Shown here: positions 21,163-31,375 of the stretch, piece by piece
How the letters are laid out: every line of letters starts with the position of its first letter
Position numbering within the stretch: position 1 is the first letter of the stretch
Origin: Glebionis coronaria
Lineage: Eukaryota > Streptophyta > Magnoliopsida > Asterales > Asteraceae
Direction: 5' to 3'
Length of the DNA stretch: 64,000 nt
Assembly (NCBI GenBank): GCA_025667525.1
Contig: CM046880.1
Span: 593,253,895 to 593,317,894, forward strand
Made by a program: the position numbers and the translations under genes
Notes under the pieces: generated by a model
Seen by the model: only the letters and a program-made list of their open reading frames with translations
What the model was told of the DNA's origin: nothing
The model's database searches: none

Positions 21163-21466
21163 AAAAGTGGGAGTCCATTTGAAGGAACCGAGCGGGTTTT
21201 GTGAACCAAGGGTGCACCGACTCGTTATCCTTCCACTGTCAAGAGCGAGAAGTATTCGCAGCTCTGTGAAACCAGCCTAACGCATTGCCCTCTGCTCTAG
21301 GAACCAGGAAGCCCGAGCTTTCGCTCAAACCCCATGGTCCAACTCTTGACTTGGAACGGGCAAGCCAGAGATTGCAACGACTTGACCCGGCCGGCAAGGT
21401 TTGATCAATGTCCAACCCACTTTAATGCCCTCACTTGAGTCACAAGCTCGCGTTACTGAGCTCGGC
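21163..21466 (-). ncRNA. 7SL (SRP) RNA, full-length copy 2 (minus strand)
   Basis: About 304 nt from GCCGAGCTCAGTAACGCG (21466) to a terminator T-run (21159-21166 on this strand). It includes CTCTGGCTTGCCCGTTCC, GAGCTGCGAATACTTCTCGC, GTGGAAGGATAACGAG and GGTGCACCCTTGG. It lacks the 13-bp duplication of copy 1, so of the two it is the more likely functional gene. Promoter elements are intact with Pol III spacing. Helix 8-like and Alu-domain blocks match plant 7SL from memory. Confidence 0.88.
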
Positions 21467-21488
21467 GAACATTATTGTTCCAGAGGGT

Positions 21489-21532
21489 CTATATAAACAA
21501 GTATTAAGTTTCTTTCCTAGGCGATGTGGGAC
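21489..21532 (-). promoter_or_regulatory. 7SL copy 2 promoter: USE and TATA, Pol III spacing
   Basis: Minus strand GTCCCACATCG (21522-21532) and TTTATATAG (21489-21497), with 24 bp between them. This matches 7SL copy 1 and is shorter than the U4, U5 and U12 spacing. Confidence 0.88.
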
Positions 21533-22084
21533 AAAACAAAAGCTTCCGGTTTTCCTTTACTAGTTTACTGTACCAGCTAATGCCTTTTCTTCTTCTTGGA
21601 CCAACATTAAACTATTTCTAATATATAGTTTATACAATTCATCATTGTGGCGCATTGAGAATTGCTTGTTCTCTCGTATACGAAACATATAGTGGCCATG
21701 GATCTAACAATTCTTGTTTGCAAATATGGACATTGTCAAGACACTGTCGGTTTCGCATATTCCCTAGGGTTGGCGACTGGCGAGCATGCCCCTTGCTACT
21801 TATCCAAATGACATATTTCGGCTAAAAACACATGCTATGATTTTTGGATCAAGAAATCAGCTTTTGAAGCCTGAAGCTAGATACCTATCGTTATTAACCA
21901 ATATTTCTGAATATGGACATTGTCATTACAAAATATTACTGTAGCAAATATATACTATTACCGATCCTTATTAACTAAATTTAAGATATTTAACTGTTAT
22001 TTTACAACTTTTATTTTCTGTTTTTGGTCATCTTAAGTACTCGTTGTAGCTATTCAAACAATAAAAAATTCAATGGAGCCAGAG
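21533..22084. other. 7SL upstream flank and spacer
   Basis: 21540-21760 is paralogous to 25226-25740 upstream of the broken 7SL copy, where a hAT MITE is inserted. About 21735-21870 recurs inverted at 28735-28870 (shared GCGAGCATGCCCC). No gene is visible. Confidence 0.6.
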
Positions 22085-22110
22085 GGTGTCCCGCGGGTGC
22101 TCGGGACACC
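22085..22110. repeat. Perfect hairpin GGTGTCCCG / CGGGACACC
   Basis: A 9-bp perfect inverted repeat around an 8-nt loop, not followed by a T-run. GC-rich in AT-rich surroundings; possibly the end of a small transposon whose other end (GCACCCCCT) lies near 22260. Confidence 0.4.
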
Positions 22111-22749
22111 TATGGATTTTTTCGATGTCGTGTTAATTTTTGAAAAAAACATCGATTTTTCCCAAATAAATAAAAAATGCACCCGGTCCATCGAAATGTG
22201 TTTCTACTCTTCGTCCTAATCACTTTTTAAGTATCTTATATTAATGTTAAAAACATTTGTGCACCCCCTCATATGTTACTTTCCATATTGTTAAGATGCA
22301 CATCATATTGTCGTTTTTGATCTTTTTCTTACTAAGTTACTTTTTAAAGATGCTACATCAGCTACCAAGAAAGACATTATATCAGCAGATTTTAAGGTAA
22401 AAGTATCTACAGCTACAACATTATATTCCTTTTGCAGCTTGTAGAACAAGATTAAGGCGAAACATGACAAACAACCTTAAAGCATAAACAAAAGCCGCAA
22501 AACCAGCAATCAAACAACCGACCAATTCCTTTTATAATCAAAGCAGTCATACATTTAACGAGTTGTAAAATGGCCTAATTACACTCTAGGGACGATACAG
22601 CGAGACACATACTCAACATTAGTCCATGTAATTGGTTCATTTTACCAAAATGCACGTCACCTTCAATCTTCTCCAGTCCTTTTTATTGTCAAGTTAACTG
22701 TATTCGCCATTTCTAAAAACCTTATCAAAGTGGTTGATAAGTTATAACT
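22111..22749. other. Putative upstream region of the GDSL pseudogene
   Basis: No separate gene recognised. AT-rich, it would have held the GDSL promoter. I see no convincing TATA box. Confidence 0.35.
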
Positions 22750-23601
22750 ATGGATAGAATAAATGCTATACAACTATTGTTGTTGGTGTCGCGGTTTTTA
22801 GCTCAATGGATCATAATCCATGCAGAAATACCGTCAGTTATTGTATTTGGAGACTCTTCTGTAGATGCGGGCAACAATAACTTTGTTGATACTATTGTCA
22901 AGAGTGATTTTCAGCCTTATGGTTGGGATTTCTATGATAGGCGCCCCACAGGACGGTTTTCTAATGGCAGGATTGCTACGGATTTTATTTCTGAGGCGCT
23001 TGGGATTAGGTCCATAATACCGGCGTATTTGGACCCACATTATAATATGGTAGATTTTGTGAAAGGAGTCAGTTTTGCTTCGGCTGGAACGGGTTATGAT
23101 AACGTTACCTCTGCAATAATGGTAAGTTCATGCTTTTATTTGCTAAGAGAATGTCATTAATCTGGTGCATAGACAAACCATCAATGTAATTTCAATCTGT
23201 TTGACTCATTTGGCCTAAAATTTGAGTTTATATTTTAACCCGTTTGCCATATTGCAGCAATAGCGCCGTTTACAGATATATAACTGACATAAAAAAAATT
23301 GTGACTGCAGTCCGTAATACCACTATGGAAGGAGCTCGAATACTATAAGGAATACCAAAACAAACTGAGAACTTATCTTGGAGCGGAAAAAACTAGCAAA
23401 GTACTGATTGAAGCCCTCTATTTGATAAGCCTAGGAACAAACGATTTCCTAGAGAACTACTATGCTTTTCCGCTTAGATCAGCAACACATTCTATTGAAC
23501 AATATGAGAATTTTCTTATTGGGATATCAAGAAACTTCATCATAGATTTATATAATCTTGGAGCTCGTAAAATAGCTATCCTTGTTTTTAAAGGACAGTG
23601 A
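22750..23601 (+). pseudogene. GDSL esterase/lipase gene, 3' truncated
   Basis: Exon 1 (22750-23121) begins with a signal-peptide-like N-terminus (about residues 1-25) and carries block I FGDSSVDAGNNN with the catalytic serine at residue 36 and block II FASAGTGYD. A phase-0 intron (GTAAGT...CTGCAG, 23122-23310) leads to exon 2 with block III GTNDFLENYY (about residue 166). The frame ends at TGA 23599 after 220 codons. The family is usually about 350 residues, and the part with block V and the catalytic Asp/His is missing. The break coincides with TAGCTATCCTTGTTT, shared with the U5 flank, and U5-flank sequence follows. Family known; product of this copy surely inactive. Confidence 0.88.
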
Positions 23602-23981
23602 TGCATGCAACCTCAGCTTGATCTTTTTGAGTCATGTGATGATAAACATGGCTCTAATACTTGGACGGCACCAGCCATGCTATGCTGGTGGCACTGTTGT
23701 GCTGCGTATTTTGGGAAAAGTTGGAAAACACTAGCAAAAACGCTGGATATGTTATGCTTTAAGTGTATTAGGATTGGTTAACAATCTTTAAGATATTCGA
23801 CCGCGCTGATTCTTGAAGCAGAGATCCACCAGTTAGGTAAATGTCTTTAAAACTTGTTCTTTTATAAGAAATAAGCACCTCGTGAGGTAAAGTTTGAAAT
23901 TGTCGTCTTTAAACCCACATGTGTTTCAACATCAAGAAACCTTTAACCCTCGAGGAAACTCGAAAGGTACCAAGTCAAGGT
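23602..23981 (+). repeat. Partial third copy of the U5-UGT duplicon
   Basis: Continues from the GDSL break into sequence matching the 3' flank of the U5 gene (28 kb, inverted; shared AGCTTGATCTTTTTGAG and CACATGTGTTTCAACATC). It contains no U5 body. Confidence 0.75.
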
Positions 23982-24225
23982 GTCATGGGTAGAGAACTCG
24001 ATATGTCCCTACACTACACTGATATGGAGTCGGGCCTCTCCCCTGATGAATCCACGACAGGTTGAAACCAATAAACCTCTTTTATATGCAAGACAGATGG
24101 ATGTGTTATGACGCCACCCGAGGTCGAAAGAATGACTCGTTGAATGAAGTTAATACACTTGGACTTTGAATTTTGGTCTAAGAATTTCTGAACATGCTTA
24201 TTTGGGGCATTCTGCTACCTAACGA
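23982..24225. repeat. Duplicated block of unknown nature, copy 2
   Basis: Direct repeat of 20735-20965 (see there). It immediately follows the partial U5-UGT duplicon. Confidence 0.8.
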
Positions 24226-25085
24226 GGAACCTGCATGACTGAGGTTCTCAAAGTTGGTTTCATCTCAGACTCGTCATTAACTGTGTGAGCACTGGATCGA
24301 CCATTTGTCGTGTTGTAAATTAAGTTCTATTCGAAAGCAATACAAAAAGAGTTCATCATATAAGTTTACAATCAATGAGTGAAGTGATTTTCCTAAACCA
24401 CGAACAGTTGTGACAGAGTTTTCTATTTTGTTTAAACATTTAAAAATGTAAACAGATATACTAGAAACAAATGAAAATGCAACCATAGACGTTACCAAAT
24501 GATACACAGTATGTAATGTATTTGGAATGAATCCTTGTTACATATTTACATCAGAAACGCGAATACACTACTACGAAACAAAACTCTAACCAGCATACGC
24601 AACGACATGACATATCAGATAATTCAATCTCGGCTCGAGTCTCTACCGAAAATGAATCTCCTCGTCCAATCCGATACAACTAGCACTCGCGTCTGCCAGC
24701 TCACTTGTTTGCTGAATTTGGCAGATATATATTATAGGTCAAACTATGAAAATGGAGAATGTAACTTGATTTCCAGAACATTATTTAATTTCCAGAACCA
24801 CTGTGTGCTACGACCCACTGAAACCCAATATCCAGGTAGTTATGCCGCTGCATGCTCCCCGCCTAAAGGTGCAAACTGCCCAAAATGCTTATACCTTTCA
24901 CCAGATAAACCAAAAGGGTCAGAAAACAGTCAATACAGAGAATTAAAAGTTTAGACTATTTATGTAAGTTCCGTTTATCTATCTTGTGTGGCTGATTCTC
25001 CTAACATCAGATGAATGGTCAGACAAACAATGGGTCACCTGAACTCTCGTATATATCAACGTCTTCCAACAACTTGAGACTACCA
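24226..25085. other. Spacer with an unsupported open frame
   Basis: An open frame of 139 codons at 24535-24954 (plus) has no recognisable domain, signal or splice context and does not look like a known plant protein. I treat the stretch as intergenic. Confidence 0.4.
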
Positions 25086-25087
25086 GC

Positions 25088-25226
25088 TTGGTTCTCAATC
25101 AACGTCCAACCCACTTTAATGCACTCACTCGAGTCACAAGCTAGCCTTACTAAAGTCAGCCTACATTCCTGTTTCAGAGGGTCTATATAAACAGATGAGA
25201 AGTTTTTTTCCTAAGCGATGTGGGAT
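25088..25226 (-). pseudogene. 7SL RNA pseudogene: promoter and 5' fragment (minus strand)
   Basis: USE ATCCCACATCG (25216-25226) and TATATAG (25183-25191) are preserved at Pol III spacing. The body from about 25162 keeps only some 75 nt of the 5' Alu domain with several changes (the GCCGAGCTC start is GTAGGCTGAC), then runs into unrelated sequence. A defective copy of the 7SL duplicon seen at 21163-21760. Confidence 0.8.
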
Positions 25227-25348
25227 TTAAGCAAAAGCTTCTGGTTTTCCTTTACCTCTGCCAGCTAATGGATTTTCTTCTTCTTCGACCAACATTTATG
25301 TAACTAAACTTTTTCTAATATATTGTTTATACAATCCGACATTGTGGC

Positions 25349-25664
25349 CAGTGGCGGACGCAGAAAATTGGACGGTGGGGGGCAAAGGAAATTTTTTGAC
25401 AATAACAAGGAAAAAAAAAGCTAGAATCCGAATAAAAAAAAAGCTAGAATCCGAATAAAAAACCGATTTTTTAACTTAAAAATGGAGGATTTTTAGGTTT
25501 TTTAGTGTTAAAAGTTGGATTTCAATGTGTGAGTGGGGGGCATCCCATGGGGGGCATTTAATTAAAACTATCAAAATCGAAAAAAAAATACACTATAATC
25601 GCGTCTTTTTATCAAGTTATGGGGGGCGCCGCCACCCCGGACCTAACAAATAGGTCCGCCCCTG
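25349..25664. mobile_element. hAT-type MITE upstream of the broken 7SL
   Basis: 316 bp, ends CAGTGGCGGACGCAG and TAGGTCCGCCCCTG, flanked by perfect 8-bp duplications ATTGTGGC (25341-25348, 25665-25672). The paralogous segment near 21655 reads ATTGTGGCGCATT with no insertion, a natural empty site. A 23-bp direct repeat (AAAAGCTAGAATCCGAATAA) occurs inside. Same family as 18596-18894. Confidence 0.93.
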
Positions 25665-25672
25665 ATTGTGGC

Positions 25673-26654
25673 ACATTTAGAATTTCTTGTTCTCTCGTAT
25701 ACGGAACATGTAGTGGCCATGGATCTAACGATTCTTTGTTTGCTTATGAGCTTATTGAAATATTGATAAGCTCATAAGCTCATTTTTCAGTGCTTTGAGC
25801 CTGTCTGAGTTTCCGGTCTTCAACTAATAATACAGTACCTTCAAATTATTTCATTTCCAATTTACAAATTTGAGTTTTCATTAAGATTTCACAGCATTTT
25901 ACAAAGATATTTTGGATTATCAAGTATCCACGACGCACATATGTGACCACATGTGTAGGCGATAAAATGTTAATGCATCATTACTGTTTCAAGAGGAAAT
26001 GCAAATCGTTATAGTCAATTTGTAAGTTTATAAAACAAGCAATGATTCTTTGACAAAAAGTGCAATGGATTCCCCGCGATCAACAATAATCATAGATACA
26101 AATGACAGTTTCAGGTGGAACGCGGTTTAATATCTAATGATGTATCTCAGTTCACCCTAAAGATGATGTACCTTTTCTTTAACTTTTTGCAAAGCGAACT
26201 CACACACCTACTGATTCCGCAACCACTTGGTTGATAGAGCAAGTGTGATGCACCTTGATAATGCTAAACAAAAGGCTTGTTAATGCATCATTACTGTTCA
26301 GTCACTTTGGGGAATTGCTTTCCTAGGATTGACTCTTTCGCATTATAATTATTCACAAAGAGAGTGCTTTGAAGGTCCATTTTCTATTACAACCCCCAAA
26401 CATATATGAATACAACTTTCTTCTGTTTTATGTATCAATTCTGTGAATAATCATGCTTTAATATATGTGCACCGCTCTTATGCTAAATGATGATGGTATG
26501 ATGCATATATACACAGTAGATGCAAGTTAATAATTCACTTTAGAGTCCCACAATTCAAGCATTTGTTTTCAACTATAATCTTAGCTCAAAATTCTAATAT
26601 AAATATAGATATTATATTATGATTAAAAACTAGGATTAGTTAAAACTCAGACCA
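25673..26654. other. Spacer with dispersed duplicates
   Basis: Upstream flank of the 7SL duplicon to about 25750, then AT-rich DNA. 26250-26390 repeats 17985-18125. No gene recognised. Confidence 0.45.
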
Positions 26655-26784
26655 TTGGTCAAGTGCGTAAAAAAATACTATAGCGGTAAATAAGCTTTGT
26701 GCTCAATGCTTTTAAACTTGTGTAGCTTGATCAATATATACAACTTTCCTCATTCTCAACTTTCATATTCAAGCGATGTGGGAT
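26655..26784 (-). ncRNA. snRNA-type gene with a short U5-related body
   Basis: Minus strand: USE ATCCCACATCG (26774-26784), a TATA-like TATATAT (26734-26740), 33-bp Pol II spacing. Transcription would start near 26707 with AGCATTGAGCACAAAGC, which matches the U5 5' region (TTGAGCACAAAGC). The sequence then diverges, with no U5 loop I, a T-rich AGTATTTTTTTACG that is only vaguely Sm-like, and a degenerate 3' box (CAATGGTCTGAGTTTTAA). Either a highly decayed U5 gene or a divergent short RNA. Confidence 0.4.
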
Positions 26785-27239
26785 AAACCAACACCCACTG
26801 ATCCTTAGACCCAAACCCTTCATTTCCAGTTTTGCAAAATTATTTAAGAGTAACATGAACATCAATATAGTAAACAAGCTCGTTTTCACCCATACTAAAA
26901 TGTTGCGTTTACCAGGCCGGTTTTAACCATTATATACCCGGATCTGCCCATATTGCCACCTCTTAATTATGTGATGACCCTAATACTATCTTTAAAACCG
27001 TGGTGGATCTAACCAGCCAGAGGCGAAGACAACAGACAACTCAGATGTACCAAGAAAGATGTAAGGACCCCCGTAACCCGCTGATGACACCAAAAGTAGA
27101 ATCAAAGCTGCTCCTGAGCGGTTCTTTGCCCGTAAAGGTAATAAGTAACAATATGACTTTAATATGTTGATCTTCTGGTAAGTTTGCTCCTTCCTCTTAA
27201 CTAGTAACCTTTAACCCCCAAAATATTCGTGTAGATATA
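26785..27239. other. Right arm of an inverted repeat and spacer
   Basis: 26885-27000 is the inverted partner of 13640-13755. A coding-like but unplaced stretch (DPRNPLMTPKVESK) lies near 27065-27130. No gene assigned. Confidence 0.45.
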
Positions 27240-27660
27240 AGATTTGAGGCTGTTCATCCTGAAGGACTTTAGTCTTGAGGCTATTCATCCTGAAGGGTTT
27301 TTTTCGCGGAGTACTGAAAAGGGTTTGGTAGTGAAAAACTGGGCACCACAAACGGCCAATACTTAATCATGACTTGGTGGGTGGATTTGTGAGTCATTGT
27401 GAATGGAACTTGTCACTTGAAGGTTGCTGTGGTGACATGGCCTTTGTATGCTGAAGATGAATAGGGTGTTTTTGGTTTAGGAAATAAAGGTAGCACTAAG
27501 GTCAAAAATGTCAGCTGATGACTATGTGACAGCAGAGGCAGTGGAGGAAACTATGACAAAATTGATGGAATGTGAGGAAAGCAGAGTGTTGAGAGAACGG
27601 GTTAGTGTTTAAGGGCAAAGGCTGCAGTTGGGGACCGCGACTCCTCTCGTACTGACTTCT
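27240..27660 (+). pseudogene. UDP-glycosyltransferase 3' fragment
   Basis: Plus-strand reading across frameshifts gives a decayed UGT C-terminus: HPEGFFSR, VVKNWAPQ (start of the PSPG box that binds the UDP-sugar), remnants of GGF-SHC-WN, WPLYAEDE, IKVALRSKMSADDYVTAEAV and MECEESRVLRERV. The order and spacing match plant family 1 UGTs. Several frameshifts and stops exclude activity. It lies downstream of and antiparallel to the U5 gene; the inverted copy is 15860-16340. Confidence 0.8.
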
Positions 27661-27966
27661 TTAAATTAAGCTAGTGATGGACCGACGTCAGGGCAACCTT
27701 GACTTGGTGCCTTTCCTTAGTATAAGTGCCTTTCCTCGAGGGTTAAAGGTTTCTTGATGTTGAAACACATGTGGGGTTCAAGATGAGAATTTCAAACTTT
27801 ACCTCACGAGGTTGTAAGTTTTAGATACAACTAAAGTGGCTTAAATCTTATAAAAGAACTGCGTCAAGCATACCACGCCATCCAAGTCTTGGAGCCATGC
27901 TTTAACATCACACATAACTCAAAAAGATCAAGCTAAAGTTGTATAAACAAGGATAGCTACAAAGTT

Positions 27967-27981
27967 TTAAACTAAATATTG
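27967..27981 (-). terminator. Plant snRNA 3' box of U5
   Basis: Minus strand CA-ATATTT-AGTTTAA, a perfect CA(N3-10)AGTNNAA signal just beyond the U5 terminal stem. Confidence 0.85.
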
Positions 27982-27984
27982 GTT

Positions 27985-28110
27985 GGAGCTCTTCGATAAA
28001 GAAGAGGCTCTCCAAAAATAGGCGTATGCCACTTTATATGTCGAGCACACGGTATTCTTTAGTAAAAGGCGAAAGAATAGTTCGCTTTGTGCTCAACACA
28101 TGGCTGCGTG
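27985..28110 (-). ncRNA. U5: U5 snRNA
   Basis: U5 is the tri-snRNP RNA whose loop I holds the exon ends during splicing. The minus strand gives a body of about 126 nt: a 5' region with GCCATGTGTTGAGCACAAAG, then stem I (CGAACTATTCTTTCG ... AAAGAATACCG) enclosing the invariant loop CCTTTTACT. The AAAGTGGCATACGCC segment, Sm site ATTTTTGG and terminal stem GAGCCTCTTC...GAAGAGCTC follow. Promoter and 3' box are both consensus, so this looks functional. The 5' end is inferred from the TATA distance. It is the intact parent of the deleted copy at 15675-15832. Confidence 0.93.
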
Positions 28111-28135
28111 AATTTAACTATCCAAGCTGCCTTTG

Positions 28136-28188
28136 TTTATATAGCAACTTCCCCTCCTTTTGTTTACACTAGCTAGCCGATGTGGGAT
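28136..28188 (-). promoter_or_regulatory. U5 promoter: USE and TATA
   Basis: Minus strand ATCCCACATCG (28178-28188) and TATATAAA (28136-28143), with 34 bp between them, Pol II type. The same promoter sequence precedes the pseudogene at 15675. Confidence 0.9.
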
Positions 28189-28199
28189 AACTCTTTAAA

Positions 28200-29431
28200 T
28201 AGCTATGATCAAAAATGCAGAAAAGCAAATCATGTCTACAATAAGTTGGTCAATCGATTATCTTAGATGCTCTTTCACTTCAGCATCTTGCAATCAATAT
28301 ATCTCATGTACACTAATAGTTAAATCTTTTAGCATACTCCATTTGGTCATTAGAGATGCATAAAACCAAATTCACCCATTTGCTTATAGATGCGTAAAAA
28401 TTTGACACCTCTACTTTTTACGCAGGAGCAAAAGGTAAGGTTGCAATTGATCCGAACTGGGCTTGAGCTTCAGCTAAAGATGATTCAAAATCGGGTTGAC
28501 TTCAAGTATAAAACAGGAAAATGTGATGAGAACCCATTTCAAATGTCGTAAAAGTTAAGAACAAAACTTCACCATATATTAGTTTAAAACTAGTTCATAC
28601 AAGTTTATCAATAATATATTTTCACGATAATACTATATGTCTTTGCACATTATATATCCAAGTCGGTTAGCTCAAACAGGAACTCAATATAAGTTCAAGT
28701 TGAATGAGCTCGATATAAGGTTCACTGGATCCAAAGATCATAGCTTATGTTTTTAGCCGAAATATGCGAAGTTGGAGGAAAGCATGAAACTCATATGGAT
28801 AAGTCGCAAGGGGGCATGCTCGCCGGTCGCCACCGAATGGAATAGACTGTGTCTTGACATGAAAATCTAATGATTTAGACTCAACAACCACACCCAAATA
28901 CTCAAAAACTTTCAAATTAGCAGCATGTTCCAAAATACCATTTACAAAATCTAAAGTTTTGAGTTGAAGGAACTTTTAACTTGTTAGGGGATGTTAGGGA
29001 TTTTGCATACTGAAAGTGATTATCTGTGTGTCATGGTTTCAAGTAGGAAACAATGCAACAAAACACGTCAGATGAAGTATATGCACTAGTTGGGAAAGCT
29101 TTGAAGAAATAAGGAAACGTAAACACTGAAGAAAAGAAATTTAATTGTCAAGATTGCACGATTTTGGTAAACACAGAAGGAAAGAAGGTTTATTGTCGAG
29201 GAAAAAGAATTCAACCATTTCTCAATTTGTGCGTGTCACCAAGTCCACCCTCAAAGGCTTAGAAGATTGCTGAAATCATTGCCGAAAAGCAGAATTGCTT
29301 CTTTCGAATATATTAAACCTGCCAGTTATCATAGACATTGCTTAGAATCATCATTCGTTGTTATGACATTATCTATCACAAGGATATCGACCGGATTCAT
29401 TACAAGAACTTCTTGTCACTATTAACTAAAA
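28200..29431. other. Intergenic DNA, nothing recognised
   Basis: Apart from 28735-28870, which is an inverted duplicate of 21735-21870, I see no gene, RNA or mobile-element signature. Confidence 0.45.
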
Positions 29432-29585
29432 TTAGCATTGGGCCTTTCATAGTCAGAGATTTGGGCTTATCAAATACTTAGCAGTAAATAGTAGCATTGG
29501 GCCTTTGATAGTCAGAGATTGGGGTTATCAGATACTTAAACAGTAGCATTGGGCCTTTGATAGCCAGAGATTGGGCTTATCAAAC
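29432..29585. repeat. Three-unit tandem repeat
   Basis: Three copies of a 50-65 bp unit starting GCATTGGGCCTTTGATAG and including CAGAGATTGGGCTTATCA, with small indels between copies. Non-coding. Confidence 0.85.
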
Positions 29586-29893
29586 GTACAATCCAAACCC
29601 GAAAACAAAACTAGTTAAATTTGTTTGATTTTGTCTTCCATAGTTTTGTAATGAAAAATACTTCCACTAGTTAACCATTGAAAGAACACAGATTTTTTTT
29701 TATGAACAAGGAAGATAACATGAGGATAATTTTGTCATTTACCTTTATTTACAATGCATTTCTTTTTTCACCTACTTTGTCACCAAACATGTTGCCTGAT
29801 TTCAAAGAACAGTGTTTTAAAACCTTCACCACTTTAAAATACACCAAAATTTTAAACCATGAATTCTAAACTTGTGAACCAAACAGCCCCTTA

Positions 29894-30898
29894 GGGTGCC
29901 GTTTGGTTCGGGGATATTCAAGGATATTGAGGGATATTCAAAATTTTTACATTTTAATATCCCCAAATATTGTGTTTGGTATAACCAAAGAAGGAATTTG
30001 AAATTCCTTGAATTCCCAAAATGAGGGATATTAGAATTCCTCCAAAAAGTGAGGAATTTTAATTTACTTGATAATTATTTTTCATAAACTTTTTTTTTGT
30101 CGTTATTATTACGGTTTTTATGTTTAAATAAAAAATTATAAAATTTTAAAAATTTCTATAAAATTTATATAAATTTAAGTAAATATATAGAATTTTTTTA
30201 TGAAATATATATATAATTTTTATAAAATTTACTAAATTTCTTAAAAAATTTAAATACTTTTTTTATAAAATTAATGAATTTTTTTATAAAATATATATAT
30301 TTTTTTTATAAAATTAAATGATTTTTTTAAAAAATTTAATGATTTTTTTTATAAAACTTATATAAAATTTATATAAATTTTTTATAAGATTTTTATAAAA
30401 TTTATATAAATTTTTTTTAAAATTTTATTAAATTTTTATAAAACTTAATGAATTCTTTTATAATATTTATATAATTTTTTTTATAAAATTTATGATTTTT
30501 TTATAATATATAAACTTTTTATAAGGTTTATATATATATTTTTATAAAATTTATATAAACTTTTTATAAATTTTGTATAAGAATTTAAAAAAATTATATA
30601 ATGCTTTTATAAAATTTATATAAATTCTTATAATATTTAAATATATATTTTTATAAATTTTAAATAAAATTTATATAAAATGTGAAAATTCGAATTTTAA
30701 TCTTTTAAATAGAAAATATATATATAAAAATATTTATTTGTTAATTGGTTCAACCTAAAATCAAGATTTCAAAAATTATAAATTCTGTCAACCAAACAGG
30801 CTTAGGCATTTTAAATTCTAGAATTTTAAATTCCGAGAAATTCTAATATACTAGAATTTAGAATTCTATAATTTTAATATCTTGAACCAAACGGCCCC
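29894..30898. mobile_element. PIF/Harbinger-like MITE (about 1 kb, very AT-rich)
   Basis: Termini GGGTGCCGTTTGGTTC and GAACCAAACGGCCCC are inverted repeats flanked by TTA on both sides (29891-29893, 30899-30901), the 3-bp duplication usual for PIF/Harbinger. The interior is almost pure TATAAAATTTATATAAA-type sequence with no transposase, so it is non-autonomous. GAACCAAACAGCCCC just to its left suggests a second, related end. Confidence 0.75.
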
Positions 30899-30901
30899 TT
30901 A

Positions 30902-31375
30902 GATTTTACAACAACCACACGCGCCACAGTCACGCGCCACCACCCTCCTCCAAAAAAAATGACTGGAATCTCATCATGTCTATTCTCCCACTTAACCAAA
31001 CAACCAACACCTTTCGTCCGCCACCTCAGACGTCGCCAAACCCTTACTACCACCCCCGCGAGCCATTGTACCAAACTTTTTCTGATGAGCTTCAAAACGT
31101 AAACCACTAGAGCAAGTACTAATGATCATTATAATTATTTTGTTAATAGTATTTATTACGTAGTGGGGATGGTTGGCATGTGCTGGATGAAGCCATGTGG
31201 CCCGAGTGGACAAGGTTGTTGGAGCGTTTGTACGTGGGCGGTTATTTTGATAGGAATGCGGGGGAGGATGGGAGTGGGAGTTTGGGTGTTGAGTTGATTA
31301 AATTGAAACAAAAGTCACTCCTTTCACAAACTCGGTTTTGTGGTCGGATCATATTGACTCAGTTTTTATATTTTT
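30902..31375 (+). pseudogene. Unidentified gene fragment
   Basis: GC-richer than its surroundings. 30958-31105 reads MTGISSCLFSHLTKQPTPF..., like a plastid- or mitochondrion-type N-terminus, and ends at a stop. 31166-31310 reads DEAMWPEWTRLLERLYVGG then YFDRNAG, which looks like a real exon. I cannot name the family. With no intact frame between the two parts I treat them as remnants. Confidence 0.35.

Noticed and set aside
22085..22110. Intrinsic terminator
   Set aside because: The hairpin has no T-run and bacterial-type termination does not apply here.
24535..24954. 139-codon open frame
   Set aside because: No domain, splice context or plausible composition. It lies among duplicated fragments, and an open frame of this length can occur by chance.
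10303..28188. U6 or U1 genes within the cluster
   Set aside because: I looked for GATTAGCATGG and ATACTTACCTG on both strands and found neither.
29432..29585. CRISPR-like array
   Set aside because: Three simple tandem units with no regular repeat-spacer structure, in plant nuclear DNA.
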